Shown here one piece after another: positions 21,691 to 33,326 of a DNA stretch of 64,000 nt (position 1 is its first letter; each line of letters opens with the position of its first letter). The notes beneath the pieces are model-generated. The model did not search any database and was not told the origin of the DNA. It saw only the letters and a program-made list of their open reading frames with translations. Both the position numbers and the translations under genes were made by a program. Source of the DNA: Puccinia triticina (lineage: Eukaryota > Basidiomycota > Pucciniomycetes > Pucciniales > Pucciniaceae); NCBI RefSeq assembly GCF_026914185.1, contig NC_070561.1, positions 4,216,001 through 4,280,000 on the forward strand, given 5' to 3'.

Positions 21691-21898
21691 TCAGCACCAG
21701 GGAACAAGAATGGTTGATGAGCTCTGTTTTGAATCCTTTGAATGCCATCATCTTGCGCAAACACCAGTCCTCCATTCCCTCCATCTTCTTGATTATATCT
21801 AGGACATTGAGTGAGGACGCGTCGTAAGCAGACCAAAACAAGAGACATCAGTGCGGTGCTATTATGGCTCTTTTGTGGCTGGAGAGCTTTGTTAACGG

Positions 21899-22863
21899 TG
21901 TGGTGCTCCATTCCAAACCATAAGTAGTATTTTATTGCTTTTCTTTACATACATTCATCATTACATTTCCCATTTCCCCCCATAACCCTTCACAAATACT
22001 TCATTATTATTGCATATTCAGATTCTACGCCAAATTTTACCTATAGTCACTCATACATAGTACCCCCTTATCTTCAATGGTTCAGTAGTTATAAAGGATA
22101 TAAGACTTACAGACAACCTACATTCTTCATTAGTTACAATACTCATTTCATTAGTAACCTACTTGAATCATTACAGTAAATTCCTTTTACATATTTATTC
22201 TCACATACTAAACCCTTTACATACATTTCTCATTATGTACTATACCTATTTTACACATTACATCATTGGATCTGTGCTTACCTCTTTCAGTAGTGCTCAT
22301 CATCACAAGTTGTTACTATGTTTTCATCACTCTTCCCCATTAGTACATTCTTTTATTCCCATAACCAGCATTCCCCTTTCAGCATTGCTCATCATTACAT
22401 ACTGTTACTATTTTCACATCACTCTTCCCCATTTGTACATTCCTTTATTCCCATAGCCAGAATGCCTCCACTGTCTGTGCTCATCCCTCCTTACTATAAG
22501 AACTGTCTTCCCCCCCTCACTTGTACCTCATGCAGAATTTATAGATAATTTTAGATACAGAAATTATAAGTGCCCATTCTCATCAACCCCTTGCCATTAA
22601 ACCTTGCCATTGCATTCCCCACTCTCATCACTCCTCCAACTCTCTTACCCTCAGTAGTCAGTAGTTAAAGCTCATAGTACTAGCTCCTAAGATCAAGCAG
22701 AAATCAGCCACACCTTTTTCTTCTTTTTCTTAGTGTTACTCTCATCCCCTCAGCATTAGTCAGGAAGGCAGCCTCATCAGCACCCTTGCATAGCTTACAT
22801 TAGTACTAGTGTTGCTATCCATTTCCCTTCCAAGCTCTATTCTCCCCCTTGAGTAGTTCCACA
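21899..22863 (+). mobile_element. solo LTR, 965 bp
   Basis: Begins TGTGGTGCTCC, ends GTAGTTCCACA, and is flanked by ACGG (21895-21898 and 22864-22867). It shares its end (CCAAGCTC...GTAGTTCCACA or near it) and the GGCAGCC motif with the solo LTR at 54995. No internal region is left, so LTR-LTR recombination is the likely history. It sits in kinase-like coding debris. Confidence 0.85.
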
Positions 22864-22867
22864 ACGG

Positions 22868-23515
22868 AACTCTTGGCAATATCAGAGATCAGAGTGGCTT
22901 ACCCATGTTGAAGATCATCATTGGTATGTACTTCTCTACGGTGATAATGTGGAACAGACAGTTGCCTAACCATTCAATGATCTGGTTCAGATGCTTGGCT
23001 CAGTTTTACGGCTCTGGGGTGTGGAACAGGTTGATTCTGGTAAAGAGCACAAACATCTGTGCACAACAGCACACATTTTCTGCAGCCTGTCAGCTGTGTT
23101 GTTTTAGCAGTTGGGAAAGATAGTTAGAGAAGGATGGAAAACCCAAGGACTGAACAGAGAACCAAAGCTCCAGATATCTATTTGGTGATCCCATGCAGCC
23201 TCAATGATCACCTTGGGAGTGCAAAACGCGGGGCTCTGGACTATCCAGCTTGGTTCATCTCTGGTCAAGGGGTTGTTTCCAAAGTCACAAATTTGACAGA
23301 GATGGTGTATTCAAGCTGCTCATTCTCTCCCAGGCGAGTGGTCTTGAGATGGGAGGCAAGCAAGGGGCACAAAGTCTTGGTGCCGTGCAGGCTCCTGGCG
23401 GGGTCGTTGCGCTTGGCGCGGGTATTCTTCTCAATGTTGTTGATGGCCACAAAAATGCTCTTGGGCTTGTGAAGGGGGCAACAGATTCAGATAAGGGTGA
23501 GTTGCTTGGAGGCAA
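22868..23515 (-). pseudogene. SRPK-type protein kinase relic
   Basis: On the minus strand: FVAINNIEKNTRAKRNDPAR, ENEQLEYTISVKFVTLETTP, a stop, then the activation-to-APE region FCTPKVIIEAAWDHQIDIWS followed by FGSLF, and after frame loss HLNQIIEWLGNC. The order matches the C-lobe of SR-protein-kinase-like kinases, whose usual motifs here are KLVDFG, APEVI, W-IDIWS and the HL-II-LG helix. The DFG aspartate is not visible and several stops are present, so no kinase is made. Sequence beyond the solo LTR (21.70-21.90 kb, minus) may continue its C-terminus. Confidence 0.65.
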
Positions 23516-24120
23516 GAGTATAGAGGTGTCCTGCGTCTGGATTCTGAATTGGTGCGGTCTCCATGGAATTGTTTACAGTTACAGCGCCGCGGCGTGGCAT
23601 TTACATAGAAGGCAACACAATTTCTGGCCTGAGGGTGAGAGTGCCTGAGTCAAGTTGTGGTGTAGCCAAGAGCTTAAAACACGGACAGGCTGGCTGGTTC
23701 TTCTTTCCCCAGGGGGATTGGAGATGCTGCACTTCCAGCTATCTATTGCCCTCAACCCCTCCGCTGTTGCGCGTTTGCAGTTTGAGGGGCAAAGAGTGGG
23801 CGCCCCACTGGTCAGCAGCCTTTGCTGCAGGCCAGGGGCCTTCACGTGCAAAACCTTTTTGATGCAAACCTTCTGCCAACTTTAATTCCTCTTCCGACGT
23901 AGATGGTGAAGTTATTAATGTATTGTCTTTTCTAGAATGCTTGGATTTTTTCCACAAATTCTGTTTTTTTTATGCACTTAACCTAAAATCACAGTTTGCA
24001 CCAAACTTTGGCCAAACCTTACATTCAAGGTTTTTTAAGCACATGCACACAGAAATCATCACTCAACTTCAAATGACACTTTGAGATTTAATTCTGCCTG
24101 GGATGACAACCCAGCCATCT

Positions 24121-24264
24121 GTTGGCCTCTCCCTGGCCTCCATACTGGCAGAGGGCAGCGGCCAATGGTAATGGGCACCGGCTGGTGGGGTATGTTGGCC
24201 TCTTCCTGGCCCCCATACTGGCAGAGGGCAGCGGCCAATGGTAATGGGCACCGGCTGGTGGGGT
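24121..24264. repeat. 72-bp tandem duplication
   Basis: Two near-identical copies beginning GTTGGCCTCTYCCTGGCC and ending GCACCGGCTGGTGGGGTA. Confidence 0.85.
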
Positions 24265-24504
24265 AAGGATGGCACTCCGGTTCAGAATATGAACTTGGTT
24301 TTTCTCTAACCCAACGTGTAGACCACCTACTGGAGGATGTTGGCCCTGCGGGTGGATTTGGCCTTGGGCCTTATCTGACATCTGTCAAGATGCCGCATGC
24401 AGAGGGATATGAAAAATATTGCATTCCCCTTGGTCAACAAAAACAGAAAATTTGAGAAATAGTCCAAGCTTTGCAGAAAAGACAATACCTATAAGCAAAT
24501 CTGA

Positions 24505-24975
24505 TGCGCACGATCCCGCGCCAGCTAGCACTCTATTTATTCCTAATGAATCCCCAAATGGATTCCCAAATCCTGGAAGTCCAGACTGGCCGCATATGAA
24601 TGGTCCCAATGACAATCCTTATAACCTTTACACTGCTGAGGCTGACGAAGACAAGTGGATGCCGCCAAACGGCTCCCAAGCCAACCCATAACGCATACTT
24701 TCTGAAACCATAGAGTTCAGGGCCGTACTTAGTAGGAGTAGTAGGGAAATTGTCTGTGGTTTCAGAAAGTATGTGGTATGGGTTGGCTTGGCAGCCGTTC
24801 GGCGGCATCCACTGTTCTTCGTCAGCCTCAGCAGCGTAAAAGCTATAAGGATTGTCATTGGGACCATTCATATGCGGTCAGATTGGACTGCCAGGGTTTG
24901 TTAATTCATTTGGGGAGTCATTAGGAATAAATAGAGAGCTAGCTCAAGCTGGCGCGGGATCTCGCGCATCGGATT
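24505..24975. repeat. large coding inverted repeat
   Basis: Two arms of about 210 bp (24505-24711 and 24765-24975) are inverse copies around a spacer of some 50 bp. Each arm encodes, reading inward, the same peptide: FIPNESPNGFPNPGSPDWPH in one arm, FIPND... with differences in the other, then MNGPNDNPY and EADE(D/E)(K/Q)WMPPNG. An upstream piece (SSSDVDGEV) is present at 23890 (+) and near 25020 (-), so the duplicated unit may be longer. The protein family is unknown to me. An inverted duplication of a small exon is the simplest reading. Confidence 0.75.
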
Positions 24976-25147
24976 CACTAGGTACATTAGTAACTTCGCC
25001 ATCTACGTCGGAAGAAGAATTAAAGTCGGCGAAAGGTTCGCGCAGATAATCATTAGAAGGTACTATTTGGCCGGGCTGAAAGGGCGCGAGTTAGCCAGGC
25101 ATCAACATAATGATAAGAAAGTTTTTTTTTTCTAATAAGACTATAGG

Positions 25148-25540
25148 GTGGAGGTACTGCTATGGACGCGGAACAGAAGAGTGGCGGATGACGATTCTAT
25201 AGAACCGGCTCGAAGGGCCGGCTTTATAGACCTGGAATCAACAAATGGAACCACAACTCGGCCCGGCTTCAAGATTTTTAGTAGGCAGACGCCCAGCCGA
25301 GAGCTTCAGCTGCTTTTGGAATCAAATGAAACACAAATAGGCGAGGGCCTTCCTCGCTTGTTCAACGGAACGGGACACATGAAACAAGATGTCGGCGACT
25401 TTGCGCCCGGCTTGGGTTCCTCCTGAAACACTACCTGAAGCAGATATAAGCCTCCCGACCAATGAAGAACCCATGAAACGAGCTCGGCGTCATTGTGTAA
25501 CGACTTCTTTTGATTCTACTGACAAGTTACTGATGATTTA
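25148..25540 (+). pseudogene. unrecognised coding debris
   Basis: Frame 25148-25426 (SIEPARRAGFIDLESTNG) and, in another frame, WVPPETLPEADISLPTNEEP ending near 25540. The composition is coding-like and distinct from the AT-rich flanks. No domain recognised. Confidence 0.35.
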
Positions 25541-25873
25541 ACAATTATTCGTCAAGTGTTTCTTTAGTTCCTGTCTTTAGTTCGATTGACGATCGGGAAT
25601 TCCCGAGCGGTGTAGCTCTTCAATCTTGATTCATGAAAAGGATGATAAGTTTTCATTCTGTGACGTCATCGGAGTTTTGCCAATGGTGGTTATCTACTCT
25701 CCTTCCTTGTATCTCTTTCCTTCTCCTTTCCTTTCTTTTCTCATCGAGATATTATTTGTCATTATAGTTGTAATCCTATTTATCATTATCTATCCAAGTA
25801 ATCCTAATTCTCGGGAAGCATACAAATCAAAAAGCTTATAAATTACAAACATTGACTCGGAATCTTACCTATT

Positions 25874-26074
25874 AGGGGGGTTCACAATTGAATTTTATAA
25901 AACTTTGGAGGCCAATTTAAGGCCTTTATGAACATAATTTTCCAATTTTGGCAAGATGTCCTGAAAAAGGTGTGACTGATCAATCAGTGCAATTTATCAA
26001 CTTTTTAAAAATATGTTCATAAACAGGTCAAAATGGGTCCTAAAGTTTTACAAATTTCAATTGTGAACCCCCCT
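25874..26074. mobile_element. MITE, AGGGGGG family, copy 1 (201 bp)
   Basis: Termini AGGGGGGTTCACAATTG and inverse; flanks ATT (25871-25873 and 26075-26077). Arms continue as AAACTTTGG and CCTAAAGTTTT. See the Harbinger element for a possible partner. Confidence 0.85.
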
Positions 26075-26810
26075 ATTACTTAAGCACACAGCAAACTATC
26101 CTCTCGGATAAGTTTCATAGCTACATAGCAAACTAAGTAGTAGGCTGGACTTCACACATTGCCTGGGCCTGGATACTATGAAACACAGAGGCACCGCCGT
26201 ACCCAAATTGGTTTCTCTGATACCTCACCTGAAAGGGACATATTCCCTACCTGCTCTTTACTCTGCAAGCATCAGTGTTTGCCCAAGTGTGAGGACAAGA
26301 CTACTACTCAGTACGCTATATATTGGCTTTGAAACTATCTAAGAGGATATTTCACCAATGCTTGGGTAATAGTTAAGGTTCTAGTTCAATGTGATGCGCA
26401 ATAGAACTATCTTCACAATTATATATATGTTTTGCTTTTACCGAAGTGAAATTCTTTGGATAGACAATTTTAAGGATGATGATTGTAATGAAAAAGAATA
26501 TATCAATGAGAAAAGGAAAGGAAAGGAGAGGAGAAAGGAAAACAAAACGAAATATGAATCACAAAAAGGAATTGAAAATGATCAATGACATCTGCAAAAT
26601 GAAATACGTCATAGCATCCCCAAAGACAATAGATTGAACAATTAACTCGAATGTCAATTACAAAGTTAATGAAGATCCAATCATAATTAATCAACCGGAT
26701 GATTAGGCATAAAAACCCCGATTAGCACGTGCTAGTCGTTACACCAAGCGCACTGGCAAATGGAACCTCAGCTCCCCTTGTAACTTGTTCTTTTTGATTC
26801 TACTTCTAGT

Positions 26811-27258
26811 TCTTTCCATCAAGAAAAAGAATATTCCTGCATTTGCGCCCGGAACCAGCCTGGATGATGTAATAGGGGGGTTCACAATTGAAATTTACAA
26901 AACTTTGGAGCTAAATTTGAGGCCCCTCTGAACAAAATTTGAAAAATTTGGTAAAATGCACAGCAGCATGTGCTGCTGGTCATTCAGTCCAATTGATCAA
27001 TTTTTTAAGAAAAAAATTGTAAACACCTTAAAATGTGTCCCAAACTTTTGTGAATTTCAATTGTGAACCCCCCTAATAGCCGTTTTTGGCAACTTTGGCA
27101 AAATATTGGACTGCGTCCTCAAGCAGCGCTACCACGGATGGCTGCTACAAGTATTGGCTTTAATCCTTTTGGAATCTGAAGCGCAAGCAGCGCATGCAAT
27201 ACGCAAAATGGATGGCGCGGTGGCTGATGGACAGATACTGGTTGTGGAACTCAAATAA
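26811..27258 (+). pseudogene. RRM RNA-binding protein relic split by a MITE
   Basis: Coding sequence follows a good acceptor (TCTACTTCTAG near 26810): KKKNIPAFAPGTSLDDVI up to the MITE at 26874. It continues in frame at 27078: AVFGNFGKILDCVLKQR, then LESEAQAAHAIRKMDGAVAD and GQILVVEL to TAA at 27256-27258. This is a complete RRM fold (beta1, helix 1, weak RNP1, helix 2, beta4) of the ALY/Yra1 or THO-associated type. RNP1 is poor (YHGWLLQVLALI). A further coding-like stretch follows the stop to about 27347. The upstream exons are not clear. Confidence 0.6.
26874..27074. mobile_element. MITE, AGGGGGG family, copy 2 (201 bp)
   Basis: Same termini as copy 1; flanks AAT (26871-26873 and 27075-27077). 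Removing the element and one AAT restores an open RRM frame, which proves it is a later insertion. Confidence 0.9.
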
Positions 27259-27570
27259 ATTAAGGCCCAAGCGCAAATTACTACTACTGATGGCGCAGCG
27301 CAGGACGTCGGATCTAACACTGCAGAGGTACCTGTCACACAAGCCCTCCTGTCACAAATCTCCTGAAACCAACCCAGCGCGGAAATGGCAACTCTTCATT
27401 GAGATTAACCAAAGGAAAAATCATAATTGAAGTTTCCTTTAATACAAAGCTACAAAAATAGGTTAAAAATCATAAAGACATATAAAACATGTTAAAAATA
27501 TTTAAAAAAAAAAATGCTTAAGAAAATTCCCTGCATAATATAAAAACCTAAAAATACTACCAGCCGGCCC

Positions 27571-27655
27571 CCGTCTTTTCCTTTTTCTCTTTCTCTTTCT
27601 TCCTCATTTCTTTCCCTTTTTCTTTTTCTTTTCCTTTTCTTCTTCTTTTTCTCAT
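27571..27655. repeat. CT-rich low-complexity tract
   Basis: Nearly pure pyrimidine (CTTTTTCTCTTTCTCTTTC). Confidence 0.85.
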
Positions 27656-27959
27656 CATACACTATATGAAGACCGGCTCATTCTCACTTTGGATGATGGG
27701 GACATCATCAAATTTGGGGGTGGATGTGATGAGCCTCATCAAAACAACTTTACACTCTGCAGGCTCTAGGAATAAACTCTCAAGGCAACCAATCACTTAG
27801 GACAACAACACAGAACTCAGGACGCAGTGAAAAATTGGACAAAGTCAACCTTCAAGAGAGCCAGGGTATTGCCAAAGACACAGGATCCAGGCGCCTCAAC
27901 ATCAAACACTCCATCATCACCAAATCCAGACATGCATCAAACATCAATCCCTGTTTCAT

Positions 27960-28365
27960 ATTTCTCACAACCACAACTGAACTGCCCCCCAGATTGTCTA
28001 TATAAACTGCCCCTTTGTCCACCCTTTTTTCCCCCATCAGCTCATCAGATAGTAGTTGGTCAATGGTTATATAGTCTCATAGTTACCTTATAGTCAATTA
28101 CAGTAGCCATTCTGCCTTGAAAAATATATTATCTTACCTTCTCAACATCCAGTAACCATTCTACGTGAGAGCATTACTTACTTCGCCATTTTATCACTTT
28201 ACTCTGATATCATCTTGATCTTCTGCGCCACACCTTTTCTTGAGTTTCATTGATCTATTGGTGTCTTCTACTCTTTAGCATTTCACCCAGAGGGCAGCCT
28301 TTTCACGCACTCATCCCCTCCACAGCTATCTCTGTCCCGCGCAGTAGTCCCAACAGTGCTTGACT
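27960..28365 (+). mobile_element. LTR-like fragment
   Basis: TCTATATAAACTGCCCC followed by pyrimidine-rich sequence and GCTCATCAGAT, ending GCAGTAGTCCCAACA. The layout and the GGGCAGCC motif match the other LTRs here, but the 5' limit and a target duplication are not found. Confidence 0.45.
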
Positions 28366-29440
28366 TGGGCTGGAGGTTGAGCCTGTGGGCACAGCACTGC
28401 TGATTTTGGAATGCTAGGTTGAAAATTTAGAGCTACATTTTTTTTGTTTTTGATTCACACTGATTGTTGTGGATTTTGCAATGGTTTTTTTTCCAATGGG
28501 GAAACCCATGATTTTTTTTCTCTCATTTTGTTTATTTACAGGGGGAACCCTTGAATTCTTTTTAGGTTTCTGGAAAATCTGTGTCTTTAATAAACTTGGA
28601 TAACATTACTGGGAAATGGGCTAAACCAGCAATCACAACATTTGGTGTGATAAATTAGTACTAGTAGCAGTGAAAATCTCCTCAAGAAAATGAACATCTT
28701 CAATTTAAGCCTCAATATCCCAAAATATTGGTGATCCTTATTTGGTAGAGCAATCAGTAACCAGTTTGTGACTCTGAAGCACATTGATTCTTTTCAACAA
28801 ATGCTTCCCTAGAATAGGATAGGATCAATCACTCCTCCTTCATCTCTAGCGCAAAGAGTAGCACAACCTTTAATCATTAATGAATTCAGGTGTTCTAACG
28901 ACCAATTTCAAATTTCAACCTATTCCACCACTTCACCACATAATCTAAAAAGACAATTTGAAAACTAAATCCCAATAAAATGCACTTTTTCAAGGAGAAG
29001 ATGCACCAAGAGGATGAATCCACCTCAGCAAAATCCCTAAACTTTTGCAGAAAGTTGAAGAACCTCCTTGAAAGATCTAAAATCATTCATGGAAGCATCA
29101 AAGTCTGAATTGAATAACTAAGATATGCATGTGTCCCAGAAAATGATCAAGAGTACTTCCCCTATTCCTCTGGACTTGAAGCCTGAATTCAACCAGGCAT
29201 ATTAATCCAGCTAATGATTTACCACCCAGCCCCAACTTTTGACAGCCCAAGCCTCAGCCCTTCATGTTCATCAACCAGCATGATTGTATTGTTTTTAACA
29301 GGGAATAATTTTCAATCCATGCAAGCAGCACTCCTGAGGAATTGAAGGAATTGGCCAAGACTGAATATTCAGCTAGAAGTGGTACTTGAACCAATGGTGC
29401 AACCAATGCAATGCATTTATTGTGCATTGGGATGTATTTT
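28366..29440. other. no recognised feature
   Basis: AT-rich, short frames only. CAAGGGTTCCCCCT near 28545 (minus) recurs near 48605 and 48645, perhaps a small repeat family. Confidence 0.4.
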
Positions 29441-29444
29441 GTTA

Positions 29445-29690
29445 GTTTGAATTGGTGATCCATTGCATTGGTATTGCATTGGCCTGCAAATTCAATGCAG
29501 ACTTTCTCAGATTGGATGAATTGGCCTGCCAATGCAATGCAATGCAGATTTGGTGGTATTGGCCTTCATGCATGCTGTATTGCATTGGTAACACATTTTT
29601 CTGCCAATGTGATTCATCCTTTTTCAGATGGGATGTAATGGCCTGCCAATGTGATTCACTGTATTGTCCAATGTGATGAATGTAGCACAT
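29445..29690. repeat. degenerate repeat of TTGGCCTGCCAATG
   Basis: Phrases such as ATTGGCCTGCCAATG and ATGCAATGCAAT recur with spacing near 60-120 bp. Confidence 0.6.
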
Positions 29691-29754
29691 TTTTGTGCCA
29701 TTGCTTGAACAAGCAACCTCTAAACCCAACAGATTCTTACAATATCTTGTTATT

Positions 29755-29776
29755 CCCCCCCCCCCCCCCCCCCCCC
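29755..29776. repeat. C homopolymer of about 22
   Basis: Uninterrupted C run; length probably unstable. Confidence 0.9.
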
Positions 29777-30588
29777 AGTCATCAATACAAGTTTATTAAA
29801 TCCACACAAACATGGAAACCTAGATCTAAGTTTTGGTGTATTTCTAATTAAAAAGTAACACAACAGAAGAGCACACAATTCAGAAAATCCCAGCCATTGA
29901 AAATATCCCCAAAGACCCAAAGGCCCTATGGATGACCCTCCAGCTGTGCCAAAGCAACAAGCAAAAAAGGGCCGGTGGTGAAAAACTTTGTGAAAGAGTT
30001 GACAAGGAGGGGCCTAATCAAGCAACTAGGGGGCTTCCAGGGAGGGGGCAGACAAAACCGGAACCCCTGGGGGGACAAACCTTCACAATCCCACTCCATT
30101 TAAACACCCCACCACCCACCACAATCTACAAATCCCACTCAATGTTGAAATCACTGCCACTTTTGCCTGGCCAAATGTTGCTCCTACCCCGTTGCTGGTT
30201 TCATTTTTTCTTGTGAGTTTCAAATATTTGTTTGCCTACTCCCAGGCCCCTGTTTGCCTTTGCCGCACCAAGTGTCTGCAACTGGTGAATCATCCTAGCC
30301 ACCCACCACCTCATTGCTTGGCCATCCCGCACTGACCCCTGTTGTACATATATCTTTTTATTCGGAATGGTTCAGCCTTGAGATTCAACTCTGCTCAACA
30401 CGGCAATCTCAGTCTGTTGCTATGTGGAACTTCACAGGCCTTCTACCAGCTTCCTCAACTCAGCACAAATGTTTCAGGCCAAGGCACACAAGGTCCACCA
30501 CGACTCCAGAGGAGGCTTGTCCAGCACCCACCCATGCAACAACCTCGACCATCCCTCCAGCATCTCCTGTCCCTGAACTCAACCTCAG

Positions 30589-30657
30589 CTTGTTAGTGGC
30601 GGTGCCGCTTTTTAGTGGTGGTGCCGCTTGTTAGTGGCAGTGCCGCTTGTTAATGGT
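30589..30657 (+). repeat. 19-bp tandem repeat, 3.5 copies
   Basis: Unit CTTGTTAGTGGCGGTGCCG with one or two changes per copy. The flanks (29.8-30.9 kb) show no recognised gene. Confidence 0.85.
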
Positions 30658-30925
30658 AGAACTCGTGGTGAATACAACATCAATATTGCCTAGTTGTATT
30701 ACTGCTTGGTCAGCCACTTCACCCTCTCTTTCTTTCCCTATTCCTCTCAGTTGGCTTGCTTGATCTTTTTTTGTTTATTTTTCAGAGCTCTTCTCCACAC
30801 TATAGATTGACTTTGTTTTTTTTTTCTGGTACATACACGGCGGGCGCGATTTTTGAACTTGTATTGGGTTGGCAAGCTGTCTTGGCCAGAAACAGGTCAC
30901 CCTGACTCGCCTTCATCAACGCGCA

Positions 30926-31130
30926 CTGGATGACTTCCCGTCATCATTTAGAGAGCTCTAGATGCCTCTCTAAATCCTAAATTAAGACACCTATCAAAAA
31001 TTCAACCAGTGCACATGAAAGTAATGAACTGTAGGGCTAGGAAAACAATTCCCTTTTTGTCAAAAGTTAAGAATTTGGTTGTGTAAATTGAGATCTGGGA
31101 GGCTCCCAGACTCAACGGGAAGTCCTCCAC
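30926..31130. mobile_element. MITE with GGATGACTTCCCGTC ends, copy 1
   Basis: ACTGGATGACTTCCCGTCA at the left is mirrored by AACGGGAAGTCCTCCACT at the right. A CTGGGAGGCTCCCAG palindrome lies next to the right end. The same layout is seen at 63.77 kb. No clear target duplication. Confidence 0.65.
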
Positions 31131-31159
31131 TTTCGACGTGCACTACCTCTTTTTTTCAG

Positions 31160-32022
31160 AAAGCTCAAGAATACAACAAGGATCAAGAATACGACAAGAT
31201 GGTAGACGAAATGGTCAAATGGGCGACTCAAAGATTAGCAAAACATACGCCAGCGACGGAAGGGACGGACGTAACCGCAAGTAAAAACACTGCAGAAACC
31301 AGCGAGATGATTTCTGGTTAGTTTTGTCAACTACTGGAGCAGCCTAAGTTGTTGGCTAGCTGATTGATAATTGATAAATCACGGTACTAATAGACACGCA
31401 AGTCGGTAACGTTAATACGGGATCAAAAGAACATGACATAGGAGCGGTTCTAGATGCGAGTGAGAGCGATGATAGGACGCTTTTAAAGGTTAGCTCTCTA
31501 AGTTGTTGAGATGCCCTTATTTTTCATTTGCATTCCTCAAAGATGTTGAGATGAAGTGAGAGGTATTGAATCTTGATAATATACAACTCATTTGCAATCA
31601 TCACAGAAATACCAGACCCGGCTGGCGCGGTGACGGTTGATAAACCTACCAATAGACCAGCCGAATCAATTGCTAGGCCAGAGTCGACGACTGCCAGATA
31701 CAAAGCCCTGCTAGGCAACATCCCGCAGTTCGAGAGAACCGGAGATGATGTCGTAGTGACGAAGGGCATGGCTCAGGTTGCAGTCACAAAACCCATGGCT
31801 CCTGCGACGGAATCGGAGTCGATTAATCCGGCAATTACCTTGAATGAAGCGAGTGCCTTGCATTAGACAGACAAGGAACAAATCCGGCAGTTGATCACGG
31901 AAGCAATAACCAGAACCGCCAAGGTCAATCGGTTGGCGGGAGGTCAGCTAAACACAGCTTGGTCAGCTTTAAAGCCAGCCCAGAGTCAAAATCTGATATC
32001 AGCGACTGACATGGTCATTAAA
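31160..32022 (+). pseudogene. two internal exons of an unrecognised gene
   Basis: Exon 31160-31316 follows a polypyrimidine acceptor (CTCTTTTTTTCAG) and encodes KAQEYNKDQEYDKMVDEMVK. A GTTAGT...CACAG intron (31317-31606) preserves the frame into exon 31607-32022 (RYKALLGNIPQFERTGDDVV, then RLAGGQLNTAWSALKPAQSQ), which ends at a GTGAGC donor. One in-frame TAG lies near 31864. I do not recognise the family. The flanking intron on the left seems to hold a MITE. Confidence 0.5.
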
Positions 32023-32167
32023 CGGTGAGCTCGGTCGATATGATATGTCTTGGGTCACCTTGAATCAGCAAGACCGACATCACTGATTGAAATCAGTCAA
32101 CGTTGCAGACCTATTCAGCCCGATGACTCTAAGATGGGGGTGATGTCACCTGGTTCAGGTGTCTCTG

Positions 32168-32460
32168 CATATAAATCACTTCCCCTCCTCCCCCCTTGAC
32201 CCTTCAGCGTTGTTGATCTCGCTCTCATCCCCTCGCCTCCACCCAGCCCCATCCCCTTGCCTCTATCATGTCCTCCTCTCTTACCTTGCCTGGTTCCCCA
32301 TCCCATCTCACTCTCATCTTCTTCTCTATCTTGCTCTCATCTTCTTCTCTCCAGCCTGCCTGGCTCTGATCTCCTCCCCCCCATGCATTCTTCATCGCCC
32401 CTTCCTAATTGTTCTTGCTCCCACATCCTCCCTTTTTAGTTCCTCCCAACCTCAACTGTT
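32168..32460. repeat. CT-rich tract
   Basis: Pyrimidine-rich sequence (CCTC, TCTTCTTCTC phrases). Small open frames here are compositional. 32.47-33.18 kb shows no recognised gene. Confidence 0.75.
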
Positions 32461-33192
32461 GAATTGAGATAACTAGGATTTTATTCCTCTTATTAGTAAT
32501 CGTGTTTGGTTATTTAAAATGAGTATGTGTAACTAAAAATAGAGACTGTTTTGTACCTAGGAGCGAGTCCAGTCCGACTCCACGTTTAGAGTGATAAAAG
32601 AGAAGAAAAGATTTGATGTGCTGCTTGCAAGCTGTCACTCTGAAAGAGTGCAGGGACCAAAACCGCCGGAGGAACAACACCAGATTTTATCAGTATCTGG
32701 TTCCCAGCTTGGTTGTTTTGGATGGGCGTCATTGCTCTCACTTTTTTGGCTCAATCCAAGTAAAGCCTCACAAGTCGGCGATGCACTGGGATAGCGAACT
32801 GATTGTGCTACGTTCTGAATACAGCCGAGCTACAATATCAGTTTCCTCTATCTATCAAGGCTCTGCAGAGTCGCACTCACCTCCAGTCGATGCTGGGGTT
32901 ATACGTCCTCTGAGGCTAGAGCCGGTTAGGCCTGAATGCGCTTTGTGGTCGTTCGTGCTGTAGTTGCGAACAAGCTATCAGCCGCCAAACCATTGCTGCC
33001 TTGGGATATAAATGAGCTAATTTCCCTCCTTGGGGGAGCGCTGCGACCTGGAGGGTCCCCGGCGTCACCACTCCACATAGAGAGGGACTTAGTTAAGTTA
33101 GCATTGGGATCCGCCAACACTTACCTTGAAGGTAGTTTGTTGTGCGTGATCTGAGTTTTCTCTGCGCCAATTGCTGACGAGGCTGGTTGGAG

Positions 33193-33326
33193 CACCCGTG
33201 GCCACTACTATACCCCATACTATACTCATACACAAAACCCGCGCGCGGCGGTGCCTATAGTACACAACTCACGGTTATAGAAATGCCCTCTGAGATCCTC
33301 CAAACCTCTTGAGCCTCGAACCCTTC
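33193..33326. repeat. left KDZ terminal repeat, outer part
   Basis: 134 bp, matching the inverse of about 48073-48206 almost base for base (for example ACAAAACCCGCGCGCGGCGG). It is cut at 33326/37798 by the YR-type retrotransposon. Confidence 0.9.

Noticed and set aside
32159..32467. Frame of 102 codons rich in Ser, Pro and Leu
   Set aside because: Compositional product of a CT-rich tract.
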